Of a stretch of DNA of 64,000 bases, positions 24,175 to 36,759 are shown in pieces. The notes beneath the pieces were generated by a model. That model was not told where the DNA came from. It searched no databases and worked only from the letters and a program-made list of their open reading frames with translations. The stretch is from Sympetrum striolatum (lineage: Eukaryota; Arthropoda; Insecta; Odonata; Libellulidae): positions 90,438,254-90,502,253 of the forward strand of contig OX388343.1 of NCBI GenBank assembly GCA_947579665.1, in the 5' to 3' direction. The first letter of the stretch is position 1, and every line of letters begins with the position of its first letter. The translations under genes and the position numbers were made by a program.

Positions 24175-24907
24175 TTATTTCTTTGATTGCTTGCTTCCTT
24201 GCCAGCATTTTGCCTGGTAGTGGCTCATCTTTCCACATTTCCGGCATTCTGCATCTTTGGATGGACAGTTCTTGCCCTTCTTGTGAGCTGCTCGTCCACA
24301 TCTGGAGCACTCCTCGACTTCTTTCAAGCCTCTTCCTTTGGCTCTTTGGCCTTGGCTTTGCTCCTGGAAATCTTAACACGTCTTGGAAATTGACTTTGAT
24401 CTGCACATCCTATCTGGTCATTTTTGTCGTAATTCCAACTGCACTTTGGAATGATGACACCTGCGGCAAAATGATCACGTAACTGTTCATCCAGAGCATT
24501 GCCGTAATCGCAGGATCTTATAAGATTTCGAAGCTGATTGGCATACTGTGTGAAGCTTTCGTCTTCCTGCCAAACTGCCGCTCCGAATTCTATCCTGGCT
24601 GCAAAAACGGTCAATGGAGGTTTGTAGAGGACCTTGATATCTGAGAATGATTTCTCGTGACATCATCTGGGTAGAAGTAGTTTCGAACAGCTTCCAAATG
24701 CTCTGATCCAACGTACGCCAACAACAAATCTGGATGAGCATTGGTTGCATTCGGACCATCACCATTCAGTCCCTTCACTTGACATGTCTGTTCGAACTGG
24801 AAAATATATGCATCCCATGATGATTTTCCCTTGTTGAACTCTTGGATCGAAAACCGATGCATCCGCTTTGAAATCTCAGCAAGATCATCTGCCATCTCCG
24901 ACTCCAA
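24175..24907 (-). pseudogene. Gypsy gag with two zinc knuckles
   Basis: It begins MESEMADDLAEISKRM at 24907. A retrotransposon-gag fold is indicated by W(D)AYIFQFEQ and later ESFTQYANQLRNLI. Near the C-terminus are two CCHC knuckles, CSRCGRAAHKKGKNC and CRKCGKMSHYQAKC (about 24300-24200), expected to bind RNA. At least two frameshifts occur (near 24640 and 24330). The stop TAA is at 24177-24175. Confidence 0.78.
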
Positions 24908-24956
24908 TCGTAGTAGCTATTCCCCTTGAAATTAGAATACGTCGTCGCGAATCTAA

Positions 24957-25033
24957 TAATCCTCATAAATCAAGTGAAATTCCTCGTAAACCATGAAACA
25001 ATCTTCGTACCATGTAATTATCCTCGTTGCCAA
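24957..25033 (-). repeat. short tandem repeats spanning the primer-binding site
   Basis: Four imperfect copies of about 20 bp, each with an AATCCTCGTA-like core, run up to the 5' LTR. The last contains the sequence next to the LTR (on the - strand TTGGCAACGAGGATAATT), which is the position of the tRNA primer-binding site. The tRNA is not identified. Confidence 0.5.
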
Positions 25034-25173
25034 TGTAATATTCAATAAATACAATTGAATAAGAATATAATCGTAATTACTTGACAGAATGAGTTACATC
25101 TGAACAAGTTAGAAAAATGCACTTTTTTACAACAATACTCCAAACATAAACAAACTCAGGGCAACATGCTACA
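25034..25173 (-). repeat. 5' LTR of the Gypsy element
   Basis: 140 bp, TG...CA, matching the other LTR apart from a few substitutions and a 4 bp indel. It is short for the family and should carry the promoter. Confidence 0.9.
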
Positions 25174-25178
25174 GCAGT

Positions 25179-26540
25179 GTTACCAAATTTACAAAAATAA
25201 ATTATAATGATTATATTAACGATATTGTAATAATACTAGAGTGCGTACACATAAAGTAATTCATTGCTAAGTACCACAAAAGTAATGAACACCATGTCAT
25301 GCATGCAAACTGAACAAAATAGTATCCAAAACATGTGGAGATTTTTATGATTTTACTGAATATTTTTAAAAATATAACTATTCTAACTCTTAAGTATTCA
25401 AAAATCTCAATTCTCAAATTAATAAAAAAAATCTTAAATATTTTACCAATTTTACCAACTTTGTTTTGTAAATGAAAAATTGATCTCATGTTGATTAATT
25501 GCATATTTTGAATAAATAGTTACTTATCATTATGCAGGAATAAAACCTTGGCAAAGTCTATTACGTTTTCATATTCAGAATTATATTGTTTACTGTTTAA
25601 ATTTATTGTTTAGTATTTTCTTGTCTCCTCTCTGCTTTCCAACTAAAAGTGGAATAAACAGGATACAATGTTGTTAATATATATTAATAAACAATAATAG
25701 TAATATATTAACTGGGAGTTATAGTCAATATCAATTTTCAATTTTATTGTAATTTCAAAATACTGTATCAATAAAAATTTTACGAAGGCAAGGTGAGGCT
25801 AAGAAAGGCCAGAGAAACTTTAGGCGGACCTGGCAGTGCAAAATGTTCTTTTTGCTACTGGAAAAAAAGATGAAAGAATTACAATAACATATATAACTTG
25901 TAGAAAATTTGTTCTCAAAGACAAAATGATAATTTAATGTTTGATTTTAATTTAGTTAATGAATAAACCGTTTTAAATACTTTAAAGATTTAAAATAGAA
26001 AATATTTAAAATGTTAAAAAAAATTCTAATGAAGGAAATCATTTAATTTTATATTTATATACTTATACAGTATTTGTTATGAATTATTTTGTCATCAAAT
26101 TAATTTTAAAAGGGCTGAATTAGTTCCAACTTGGAAATTTTTTACCTAAAAATTATATAGATCATGGGAAACGCTGCTAGTACTGTTTTTTGGAGTTTGT
26201 AGCCATTATTCATAATCAAGAATAAAAATTTGGTCTCCTTTCCTAAGATATTCAAGTAAAGCTATCCTCTTTTGCCTGAAAATATACTTCATCCATTGGT
26301 TTAAAATGATAGTGATTGCCAACATTGTGTATCTATAGTGTTTAAAATGCTCTTAGGGATCACTCTGGTGGCAGTACCAGCAAGCAGCAGCTGGTTTTGT
26401 GGTCCTGCTTGGCTGACACTAGCTTCCAGTACCAGTGGCTACTTCGCAAGAATATGTCGTCTGTGGGTCGAAAGAAAAAAATCCTTAAGTGGCTATTAAG
26501 AATCGGAGTGAGTGAGCTTTGTTCGGATATGCTAAAATGG
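25179..26540. other. AT-rich non-coding stretch
   Basis: No gene recognised. It contains the diverged repeat at 26190-26275 that recurs inverted at 34640-34730. Confidence 0.4.
26190..26300 (+). repeat. dispersed repeat, copy 1
   Basis: About 110 bp including TATCAAGAATAAAAATT-like and GATATTCAAGT-like blocks. They recur in inverted orientation at 34620-34730 with roughly 80% similarity by eye. The family is unknown. Confidence 0.5.
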
Positions 26541-26554
26541 AAGGAGAGGTCGTA

Positions 26555-26790
26555 GCTTCGGCCATGGATACAACGAAGAGAAGAGTTGGAAGCATCTTAA
26601 ACGCTTTTAAAGGAAGACAAAGATCTAGAAACCTACAGAAAGGTATTCTGAATGTCAGCCAGAGAGTTTGAAGAGTTGTGTGATCTAATCACACCTCTAA
26701 ATAAAAGGCAAGATACCATCTTGAGACTGTCTATTCGTACATTGTTCCAAGAAAAATTAAGCATTATGAGGGGAACTCATAAATCAATTT
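26555..26790 (+). pseudogene. PIF/Harbinger nuclease fragment
   Basis: With stops read through, the + strand gives RPWIQRREELEAS, then LLKEDKDLETYRKVF, then MSAREFEELCDLI and KRQDTILRLSI. This is the N-terminal pattern of Harbinger nucleases (PWI.RR; F...F.M....F..LL..I.P.I.KQDT..R). TAA and TGA codons interrupt it, and the DDE region is absent. Confidence 0.7.
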
Positions 26791-26994
26791 TTCTAAATCT
26801 ATTCTTTCTTTTATGCTTTCACCGCCCCCTTACAGTTATTCACTGCCCCTCAAATGCACCTGTGGCCATCACAACACCCCCCTGGATCGCTGTAGCACCC
26901 ACTTTAGGAATCACTTATTTAAATAGAAAATTACAGTAAAGATGTTACATACCAATGCAAGACAAGGTAGAGATCCAAGCATTTAATGGAACAA

Positions 26995-27225
26995 TATGAA
27001 TGAGGCCATCGTGAAGGCAATAAATGAAGAAATAGGAAAATGCAAGAATGAGGTAAAGAAACCATGGATTACACGATCCACATTGCAATTGAAGGAAAAA
27101 AGAATTTCAAAGGGAAGAATTACTGAGGAATATAGAAACTTGATGATATTAATAAGAAATAAGTGAAGAGAAGATAAAGAAAAATGGCATACTAAAAAAT
27201 GTAAAAAAATTGAAGAACTAGATCA
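26995..27225 (+). pseudogene. LINE ORF2 fragment (RTE/Jockey-like linker region)
   Basis: The frame reads KKPWITRSTLQLKEKR, then EEYRNLMILIRNK, a stop, then REDKEKWHTKKCKKIEEL. This pattern lies between the endonuclease and reverse transcriptase of many non-LTR ORF2 proteins. Neither neighbouring domain is recognisable. Confidence 0.6.
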
Positions 27226-30200
27226 GAAACCACCCACATATCACCAGGTGGTGATATTAACATCAGAGCCCCCATCTCTTGAGCTAGATTTTTATACTAT
27301 CCTCATGTCTCTTCCGAAAAGAGGAACATTATTCTATCAATAGCTCTGCATACAAAATTGCCAACCTTCCTACCCACAATAAAATTAATCTACCTTTATA
27401 CAACCTCTTCACTACATGAAACCTTTGTGTAATAACAAGGAAGAAAGAAGACCAAAGAAGAAGAAACAAGGAAGATCTGCTCTAAAAATCTGGAATCTAC
27501 TGAAATCAATTTAGGAAGGTAAGATTAAAAGCCATTGGAGAAGAAGGGCTCTGAGTATTTTCCACACCATTTTATTCAGGGAACACATCCAATTTCTGTG
27601 GAAGCATCAGCCGAAAGATGATTCCGCAGAAGCAAAACAGGATACCTAAATAAAATAGTGTGAAAAATACAAAATGCACTCCCAGGAGTCTACTAATTAA
27701 TGAGCGTCAATTACCAAGCTGTATGCATAGGTCAAATCAGACAACATTTAAATGAGAATCAACAAACTCAGAAGATATCATTAAAATGGGAACACACTTC
27801 CCCTCCCATTTTGCCTCTTACTTATTTATATAAATATGCTTTCCCTACACCAATCATATAGCAACCATAGTACACTTCAAATACTTGGACAATTAGAAAT
27901 TTGTAAACAATGCAGGTGGGATATCTTATGGATGGTCTTTGTATACCTCTATGTTCTCATTAAGGCAGTTTTACACTTGAGATCAATTTATAGGAGACCT
28001 ATGCAATACTTCCTATTGCAATATACACTCTTCTTCATAAATTAGATTATCATGAGATTTCAATGCGTATTTTTGGAAGCAAACTTTCTTATTAATTCAT
28101 ACTTCAACAGTCATAGAGAAAAATAAGAGGCTTCTAACAGATACCAGGGTAAAAAATAATGAATAGATTTTCAACCTAAAGGCTATGATATACATACTTG
28201 TTCATACAATCCAAATTGTAATAACCTAGTCTCAACCATGAAAAGTCTAGCAAGCTTTAAAATCCATAATAGTGAGAATACCTTTTATAATAATTATTAT
28301 TTTACAAATAATGTATTCCATTTATATTATAAATTATCTCTCATCTGAGTACTATTCTAATGAATTTTGTACATGATATCTCGTCATTATTCTTTAATTA
28401 TTATTTGTATAACACTACCACCAGACTTCTGTGGCAGCATACAAGTAAATAAAATTTTTAAGTAATATAATTAAATAAACCATAATTGATTTATTGAAAA
28501 TTATTACATACAAACTATTTCAATCCCAGAAAAGGGTCAATGGCAATTGCCCTTTAATTAAAATTTAAATTTTCAATCAATCTCACTAGAAATTGTGATG
28601 AGAGCTTATCCCATTCCAGTAAAGTGTTGTTCAAATATCTGGCTAGTACCACAAATATAAACTGGACACAATATATTGAAAGCATTAGAAATAGAAAACA
28701 CAATATAAACTAAAAATTCGCAAAGAAAACCTGTTTGGAAAGGTTAGTTCATACTAAAAACAAATGCTAATAAAGAAAGGATTCTATTGAAAAAATTATG
28801 AAGCCAATAATGATTCCAACAAACACTGAAGGACCTACAAAAAACTTAAATTACTGATTCAAGTTCCATCATACAGCTATGGTGTACCTAATTCTAAATT
28901 CTACAGAGTACTGTTCACAACAATCTGAACGGAATTGTGAGCTTAAGAAAGCTTAAATGTGATCTCTTGTATCCCTTTAACTTATAAGGAAATAAGAATT
29001 AAATTGTTAACCAAGTCCAGCCGTTATATTTTCATAGACTATAGTTAATAACTCCATTAAATTTTACCTAAATAAGAATTGCTGAGAAACAATAAAAGAC
29101 AACACAAAATATATTCGTATGGAACCTCGTTTTATTTAAAGTAGCGAAGTTGGGTTGGTTAGTTTATAACAAAACAAAGACAAAACGTTAAGTTAGTGAA
29201 AGGGAGAGAAAGAATCATCATGACTGATTCATTTAAATTAGAAATAGGGGTAAAATTTTGGATGAGGACGGCGAGGGAGAAATTCATCCATAATTTTACC
29301 GAAATAGGTACAAAAAAGATTAGGCCAAGTACTATTATACTTACTATTGAGGACACATACTTTAAATACGCTTCACGAAGCACTGAACTTAGGCACTGAT
29401 CATACTTACCATGACAATATAAAGTATTGGAATGGATTGAAACCTCTAAAAAGATTACTACACATTGCAAAATTACATACTCATGATATTAGTTAGAGGA
29501 CTTAGGAGCGAGAGAAGGAATTACTGGCGTAAGATCGTTGTTCATATTTTAATATCCCATAACCCTATCCTCCTTCCTCCATGCCCATACCTGTTCGTAG
29601 GTCAAAAAGGTCACAATCGTCAGAATCACTCCACTCCAAACGTCATGAAGCATGAGGATGCGATAAGAGCCTGAGTACTACCGAGGTTAAAACCATGCTA
29701 AGGTTTACTCGTCATTAAATCTGATTAATGACTTGCACTTATATCTCCACTAAGGCGGAACGGAATACGGTAAAATGATTTTTGTTGAATTGTAATTCTA
29801 TTGTACCTTGAACGTTTATATAGTTAATTGAAGTATCTACCAATCAACAGGATTCGATGAAAAAGTACCTCTCGAAGAAATTTCCGTTGCTGAAAATGTG
29901 ACTACGTTAACGCTGGTAGTTATCTATTTGTACGACTTGAAACTTCAAATCAACGGTGAAGATTAATGATAGAAAATCAGGGTAAGTCTTTCATTGGATA
30001 AATTGAGCATAATCTTATCTAGCTTATTTTTCATTACCTTACTTGTAAGGTATGATGTACGAACGTTTTGTTCAAACTTGATTTCGATGATTGTCGTGAA
30101 AGTTTCCCGCCTAACTTCATACCATCGATCTCTTTATCATTATTGCTCTTTATATCTGTTTATATCGCATAGAATTGAGGTGCAGCCCGCGTAGCCTTTC

Positions 30201-31059
30201 GAAAAGATTATAAATGTAAGCCTTGAATTTCCATAGTTAATCAGTGTATTATAATTAACGCCTATCGTTTTGCATCTACGTTAAGTTGATCGGTAATTAA
30301 CACTATTCGAGTAATTTCCTCACTTCCTTCGTCATCTTTGTGTTTAAGATATTTATTATTGTCCTGGGAAAATTCTTTCACTTGCTTTTCTTATTTAACA
30401 AAGTACTTTACGCATACATCAGAACTTCAGAGAAGTTTATCAGCATTCCCAATCAAGCTGCATTGGCATTATAGCCGTTCTCTGAAAAAGAATTCTAGTA
30501 ATCCTTGGATCTCGGCAGTTATTAGAATTAATTGCGATTTCAATTACTATTTTTTCTTCATTTTCGATGAATTATTTTATTTACGAAGTGGACGTTAGTT
30601 ATTTCAGTTTTAGTGGCATGACTTCAGAAATATCACTTTAACATAGTTCAGATATTTCACGAACGAGAACCTATTTAATCCTTTTAGTACCAGTATTTAA
30701 ATTTAAAATAAAATAATTGAAATCAGATATTACCTAATTTATCCAAATAAACAAACATTTCATTTAGGTGCATCAATCTGGTTAACATCAGGCTTGGTTT
30801 TGATTAGCATTTATATATAGCATTATTATAGCATTATTATTATATCTCCTTTTCAGCAATTACAGTTTACTTGAGCTCCTGTGGTAGAATATTATCATGG
30901 CATGTTGTTGGTGCACCATGTGTTTTCTAATTGCAATTTTATTTGACAGGTTACTCCAAGAGGTTCATTAGTTTTGATCACTTCTGTTCTTTGTGTATCT
31001 GTCATTTGTTCGTTACTTCTGGTTTTGTGATTTACTCTTATACGTTTGGCCAATGTTTT
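27226..31059. other. AT-rich non-coding stretch
   Basis: Only short random-looking open frames. The block 29196-29470 is open on both strands for 67-103 codons but shows no domain. Confidence 0.35.
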
Positions 31060-31340
31060 CCATCCATATAGCTATTGCAATTTTTAATCTTATTTTTGTA
31101 AAAGGTTAAACATCATTATATTTTTGTATAAAATATTTATAAAAAGTATATTTAGATGGAGCCTATCCAAAGCAAGTCACCATCTCAATTTTCAATCTTA
31201 TATTTCTTACAGGTTAGGTGCTACTATATTATGTTTTAAATATTTATTAAGGGTATATTTTGATGTAGCCTTTTTAATACCCATAGCAACTTCCATTTTT
31301 AATTTTACTTTTCTTTCAGGCTAAATATCAATGTATTTTC
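31060..31340 (+). repeat. imperfect tandem repeat, about 2.5 units of 110 bp
   Basis: Each unit runs: ...TAGC..T....CA.TTTTTAATCTTA, then TTTTT/TTCTT.CAGGTTA, then ATATTTAT(A/T)A..AGTATATTT(A/T)GATG(T/G)AGCC. Unit starts are near 31065, 31160 and 31277. Two units contain a polypyrimidine-AG that looks like a splice acceptor. No coding content. Confidence 0.55.
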
Positions 31341-34300
31341 ACCCATGCTATACACTTGCACCACAATAATAGATTAAATGTCCATTCAAAGAAAATTCAA
31401 TAGGGAAGGGTTACATTTTTGCTCTCACCAGCTATCTTTATAAAATTGTCATTCATTTCTAATCCCTGCATACTAATGTTTTAAGATTTTGTTTTCAAAA
31501 TGTTTGGATAAAAAAACAAGTGATACCAAAATGCACGTAGGCCCAGGTTAGGAATCCTTGATAGGCAGTAGATTAGAAGCTTGGCTGTGATTGCTTTTTA
31601 AATTTAGAAAAGATACATTTTTGGGATATGTAAATGATATAAGGCAACCCCCTACTTCTTTGGCTAATTCTATGAGTATAAATTTAGAAACTATGCTAGT
31701 AAAGTTCTATAAACCATTCTTTCCATGAATAATGCATGATAAAATCAGTAAAAAAAGGAAACCAACAGAGTTTCTGTTGGTGTATGTTCTTAAATTTCCT
31801 ATCACTTGTTCAGCTAGATGGTTTATTCTTATTATTTTTAAAGTTAGCAATTTAGTAGTTGGTCTTTGCATAATTCTTTCGTTCAGATATATTTTTTGGT
31901 CTTGATTTGCCCCTCTATATTATTGCTTCTTCTCCTCATTTAGTTTTTGTCTCTTTAGTGCTCTTTAGATATTATCATCTTATAATTAGGAAAGAATTGT
32001 TGCTGATTGTGTACTCCATACCTATTTATTTTACCACCATGGTATCTGGCCATGAATTTAAGTAATTGATAATGCTGGCATATTTATTCAATTACTTTTC
32101 TATACAATTCTATTCATTCATCTCCTTGTCAGGCCGCTATTGAAGTAATATCTACGAGCTTTAGTCATCTTGGAGTTTAATTTGTAACAATCACCTCTTT
32201 TCACACTATGGATATGCTTATTGTTTGGTTTGCGTGGTTGAATACCAAGAAGTAACAGAACTGATATTTGGCTATGCTAAGTTTATTGAAGTCAAGAATG
32301 GTCCCCCATTTAGTTACAATTGTACAATGACAAGTATAGTGTTTTTTTATTTGAATGCTACAATATTGAAGTTAATCCCATATTTATTTACTTTGATTTT
32401 GTTATTACATTGCTCTGGCAATGGCTCTATTTATGGTCTTGATTAACCTTTACTATGAGTTCTCCTAAAAAACAGATGCATTGTAGTTTCCCTATCTTCT
32501 AGTATGTACTTCAGAATATATTTATAATGTACATTGTCATATCACCAGAAGCAGATTGCCTTTTATAAATCTTTGAACTGGGAGTAAAATTCCCCATAAA
32601 ATGAGTTGATATTAAATGGGAAGAGTTACAGAGCTCCTATTGTGTTTACTAAATCAACTCATAAAATTTATGACGTAAGAAACTAATGTTTTTTTAAGGC
32701 TGTCCCCCAACAAGAAAAAATTTTGTCACTGATGTCTAAGTATAACATGGAATCAAATTTCACTGTGTTTGTTATATTACTTTATAGATTGAATAGTTTT
32801 ATACTGTTGTTAATGGATATTTGCTCTATAGTCAACCAGTTTTGTAAATGTGGTTGAGATTACTTTTATGTAGATATGATTATTATTGGTACATACTGTT
32901 GCGTGATATGATGTAATTCTCTTATTACGTTCTCAGTTCAAAAGTTAATGTAATATAGATAATTGAAAAAGCAGCTTGTTGTACTCAAGCAATTTACTCT
33001 GAGACTACTCATGTTTTGCAAGCTTTATTTATAAAAATGCAAAATTTTAAACTTTGAAATTTTGGTTGAATTCCTTATTATTATTGTTATTAGTGCATTT
33101 CTTAGTATTATTGTTTATTAAAAACCCTTTGTTTTTATATTAACAGGTTAATGTAGTTCTATGATAATTATTTTCCTACTTCTTAGATTAAGGTATAACT
33201 TCCTGTAGCTTTAATCTCGATCATATTAAGACCATATTCATTGTTCTGGTATTTTTTGATGGTTTATCAGTTGACAATAGTAATATTAATAGTCATTTTC
33301 AAATTGTTGTCAGTGATTACTTGTACAATAGTGAATTTTGTTTTGGAAACAAAAATAAAATGACCAAATGTTTTGTAAAACAAGATTGAGGGATGGAGGA
33401 TCTGTCAAATTTTAATCCAAAATCAGTTGTTTGTTTCAAATAATTTTCCTTTAATTTCAATAATTTTATTTAAATTATGTAGGTAGATTTATGGCCACAT
33501 ACATTTTTTTGAACTTTTAATGTTCTACATTGTACTTGTTTGAATTCAAAGGACTTCAAAATTCCATCCTAAATATGATTCATTATGACTTGTGATATGT
33601 TTTTTGTATGTAATGTTTAAAAATTTAAATGATGTACATTTAACTGCCTTTGCGCAAAATGAATGTGAAGTTTTCTTGAGGGATTTTCTTCTCAGCATAG
33701 GCTGAATGGAAGGCAGTATCCCCCCTCAAAAAGATAAAATAAATGATGAACAATAAACAAGATAAAGTAAAAATATAATAAAAGGAGGGATGGTTGCTGA
33801 TGGTTATATTATTAAACCTTAGTTAGTCATGTAAAACAGTTATGTTGTTAGTTGCATGGGGTCAATATGACCCCAAATCTATCTAAATTTTTAGACCCCT
33901 TTCAATAGTAATTCAGTTAATTCACTTAATTATATTTCATAAATGATCCTTTAAAAGAACAAATATAGCTTTTTTAATGTAATTAAATTTCCCATTGATT
34001 ATTTATGAAATATAATTTTTAAATATGTACCAAAACTTCAGTTACTTGTGTAATTGATATTTTTTCGGCTAAATATTAACGAAGGAGTTTAAAATTTTCA
34101 GAACTTGTACAAGAAGGTTTTTTATTTTGATCCCATTTAGCACAATTACATAGCATTTAAATGCCATCTGTAGGAAAATTGAAAAAAAAATTGATTTCTT
34201 TTCCTTTGTTAAAATTTGGGGTATAAATTTCAATGAAACTTACAGTCAAGGGGTTTTAGGCCATGGAAATTCTATTATTCACATTTTTAAAATTGTAAAA

Positions 34301-35934
34301 TTAACCCTTATCAGTGTTACCAACCCATTAAAGTGTTGTTTAAAAATCATATAGTATCAAACTAAATTTGGGGTACATAAATTATATTTTAAACTAAATT
34401 ATATAAATATCTCCATACTTATACCCAGCCTACCAACTTCACAAGGCAGGGGTACCAACTGTTATAAATGAATTATTCAAGTTTATATTGCATAGTTCTT
34501 TGGTACTATTTTGGAATCTTATAAACACTGATTTGCTCAGTTTTAATTAATAAAGAATCTTATGCTCCTTAAGAGCATTTTAAAAATTAAAGAAGGTAAT
34601 CAACATCACAGATTTTAAACCGAAGCAAGAATTATATTTTTCAGGTAAATAGGAAAACTTAACTTGAATATCCTAGGGAAGGATTCCAATTTTTATTCTT
34701 GATAATCAATAATGGCTATAAACTCATGCATATAATCACATCTAGGGAAGTTTTTCCAACGCAAAAGGTGACAAAGCATTACAAATAATTCCGATTTACA
34801 ACAGGCAGATTAAAAATTAGGCTGATATATCCTTTTGATTAGACTAGCCATACATTTACACTAGATATACATTTGTACGAAAACTCTGACTGCAGCGTAC
34901 TGTATGATATGCGAAAACAGCTTCCCTAGCTGCAATTTTAGGACATGTGGAATCTGGTGAAAAATATGAGCCGATACTTCCACAGGTCCCTGCTACTTTC
35001 TCTGACTCCTTATGTTTTTGGCTTTGTAAGTACACTGATTTATGTCACTCTGGCCATCATGAGCAGTACAGAGAAATGAACACCGCAGATTCTACAGTAC
35101 ACTTTAGAATTGTCGTTTACAAGGTTGCTGTACCATTTAATTAATTAAAATTCCTTTTGCATTTCTTCATCGAATGAACACATTCTCTTCATCACTCTTC
35201 CTGTTATGATGGCTTTACTAAAAGGCAAATAACAACAAAAATGTTTTAAAAACATGAAAAATCCTTAAAAATAGTTATTTAGGAAATGAAAGTTTATGAT
35301 ATTTATACAAAATAAAGCAAGCAAAAATTGCCTGCTACTGTAATCACAATAAGCTAAGTAATCCTGTGTAAAATGCTTTTGTTCCTTCTTATTACATAAT
35401 CAAAAATTGTAACTATTACATAAGGTCATTCTTAAAGAATAGATAATGAGTTCATTATGCCGTTTCATAAGAATAAATTGCCTTTTAAATAATAGTCTTA
35501 CTTTTTACAGAAATTTATCTTGATGTAATTGTAACAGAATGCTCTGTATCTATATTATAACCTGATTCACTTCACTCCATCACTGAACTGATATGATCGG
35601 CAAAGGCAGTGAATGAGAATTATATTTGAATCAAAGTGTTCCTTAGACATTGGTTTTTTAAGCGAAATAGAATGCACCTTTACTATGCAACACTGTTTAT
35701 GTCTTGACCTTGGTGTTTTTCAATACCGTAGCAAAGAAGCAACTAGAGTAGATTCAGCCTAAACACCTTTAAGATACTTCTTGATTCTTTGTGTTTAGAT
35801 TTTAGTGAAGTGTATACGTGTCTCATTATCTTTGTTAGGCTGAAAAATACTCTAACTAAATAGTCCTTATTTTTATAAAATTGGAATATCTAAATTTTAA
35901 CGGCGAAAAGCTTTTAAAACGGAACAAAATACAT
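31341..35934. other. AT-rich non-coding stretch
   Basis: No gene recognised. It holds a perfect 17 bp inverted repeat GGGGTCAATATGACCCC (33858-33874), the type of end seen on some MITEs, and copy 2 of the dispersed repeat at 34620-34730. Confidence 0.4.
34620..34730 (-). repeat. dispersed repeat, copy 2 (inverted)
   Basis: Inverted relative of 26190-26300. The shared blocks include ATTCTTGAT(A/T)AT and ACTTGAATATC. The two copies are 8.4 kb apart. Confidence 0.5.
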
Positions 35935-36410
35935 CTTTTGACCAAAACAACAGTGCGAAGTGTCATCGACTTGCAATTTTTACTTTTTACTGGCCATAAC
36001 CGTATGGAAAAAAATAAGTAACGTTTGAATATTACAGTATAGTAGAACCTGTCTATAGCGGAAACTCTCGGGTCCATATTTTTTTGACATAAGATAAATA
36101 TAAGATAAGACAGTTTTCCGCTTAACTCAGTGTCTGACTGTTCAAAAAAGACATTGAAAGCAATATCGCACCCATAACATGCTTCGCATAAAAGGTTGGT
36201 TTGACTCTAATTCTACGTATAGGCAAATAATTATGAAATGAAAAACGGTATCACATTGTGGTTAAATTTGTTTTTTTTTAAAGTAATTAACATAAAAATT
36301 TATCTATAAAACACGCATATAATCCGTCATTTTTGTCTGTTTTCCCTTATATTCATTTATAATACAATTTTCTACGCTGCCGAAAGCCCCATTTAAGGTA
36401 TAAAATAAAT
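35935..36410 (+). repeat. direct repeat pair, copy 1, with Tigger-like end
   Basis: Matches 43436-43890 over roughly 450 bp. The pair contains a pogo/Tigger-like terminus (TAGTAGAACCTGTCTATAGC here, CAGTGAAACCTATCTTTAGC there), and the match extends about 85 bp outside that terminus on the left. It has no coding capacity. Confidence 0.55.
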
Positions 36411-36720
36411 TAGTGTTGTCCAGTATTAGTAGAATCCAGTATATTAACCTTTGGGAGGATCTCTACGTTACAATCTGACTTGAATACGCTTTGGTAAAAT
36501 CCGTCCAGAATGTTCGCTTTCCTCTTCGAATCACAAGTAATGTTACCTTCGATATACCTTATCAAGCTCCCTGTTTGCAACTTTCCCTGCACCTCTCTAA
36601 CGTAGGACCAGAAAGCTTGTTAGGGTCTTCCTCTAAAGATTCCTCAAGAAATTTCTTTTTAAACTTGCTGTGGGCGTTACGCATAGCTCGCCTGATGTCG
36701 CATTATGCTTTCTTTTGATT
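36410..36720 (-). pseudogene. LINE ORF2 fragment
   Basis: The - strand frame contains KLQTGSLIRYIEGNITCDSKRKANILDGFYQSVF. This resembles the stretch just before the reverse transcriptase in many non-LTR elements, where a K..ILN..F.SVF motif precedes the polymerase. The remainder is missing. Confidence 0.45.
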
Positions 36721-36759
36721 TTCTAGCAGTAGTGATCGTGATGGATATGAAACAGGTTG

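Larger units (their letters stand above)
20648..25173 (-). mobile_element. Ty3/Gypsy LTR retrotransposon, complete but mutated
   Basis: The two LTRs (20648-20783 and 25034-25173) start TGTAATATTC and end CATGCTACA. The 5 bp target duplication GCAGT is intact on both sides (20643-20647 and 25174-25178). On the - strand the order is LTR, primer site, gag with two zinc knuckles, protease, reverse transcriptase, RNase H, integrase, polypurine tract, LTR. This is the Gypsy order (integrase last). At 4526 bp it is compact. Several nonsense codons and frameshifts show it is not autonomous. The region between integrase and the 3' LTR carries 153 bp of Tigger sequence in antisense. Confidence 0.92.

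Noticed and set aside
29159..29470. 103-codon minus-strand frame and 67-codon plus-strand frame
   Set aside because: Hydrophobic, AT-driven composition and open in both directions, with no family resemblance.
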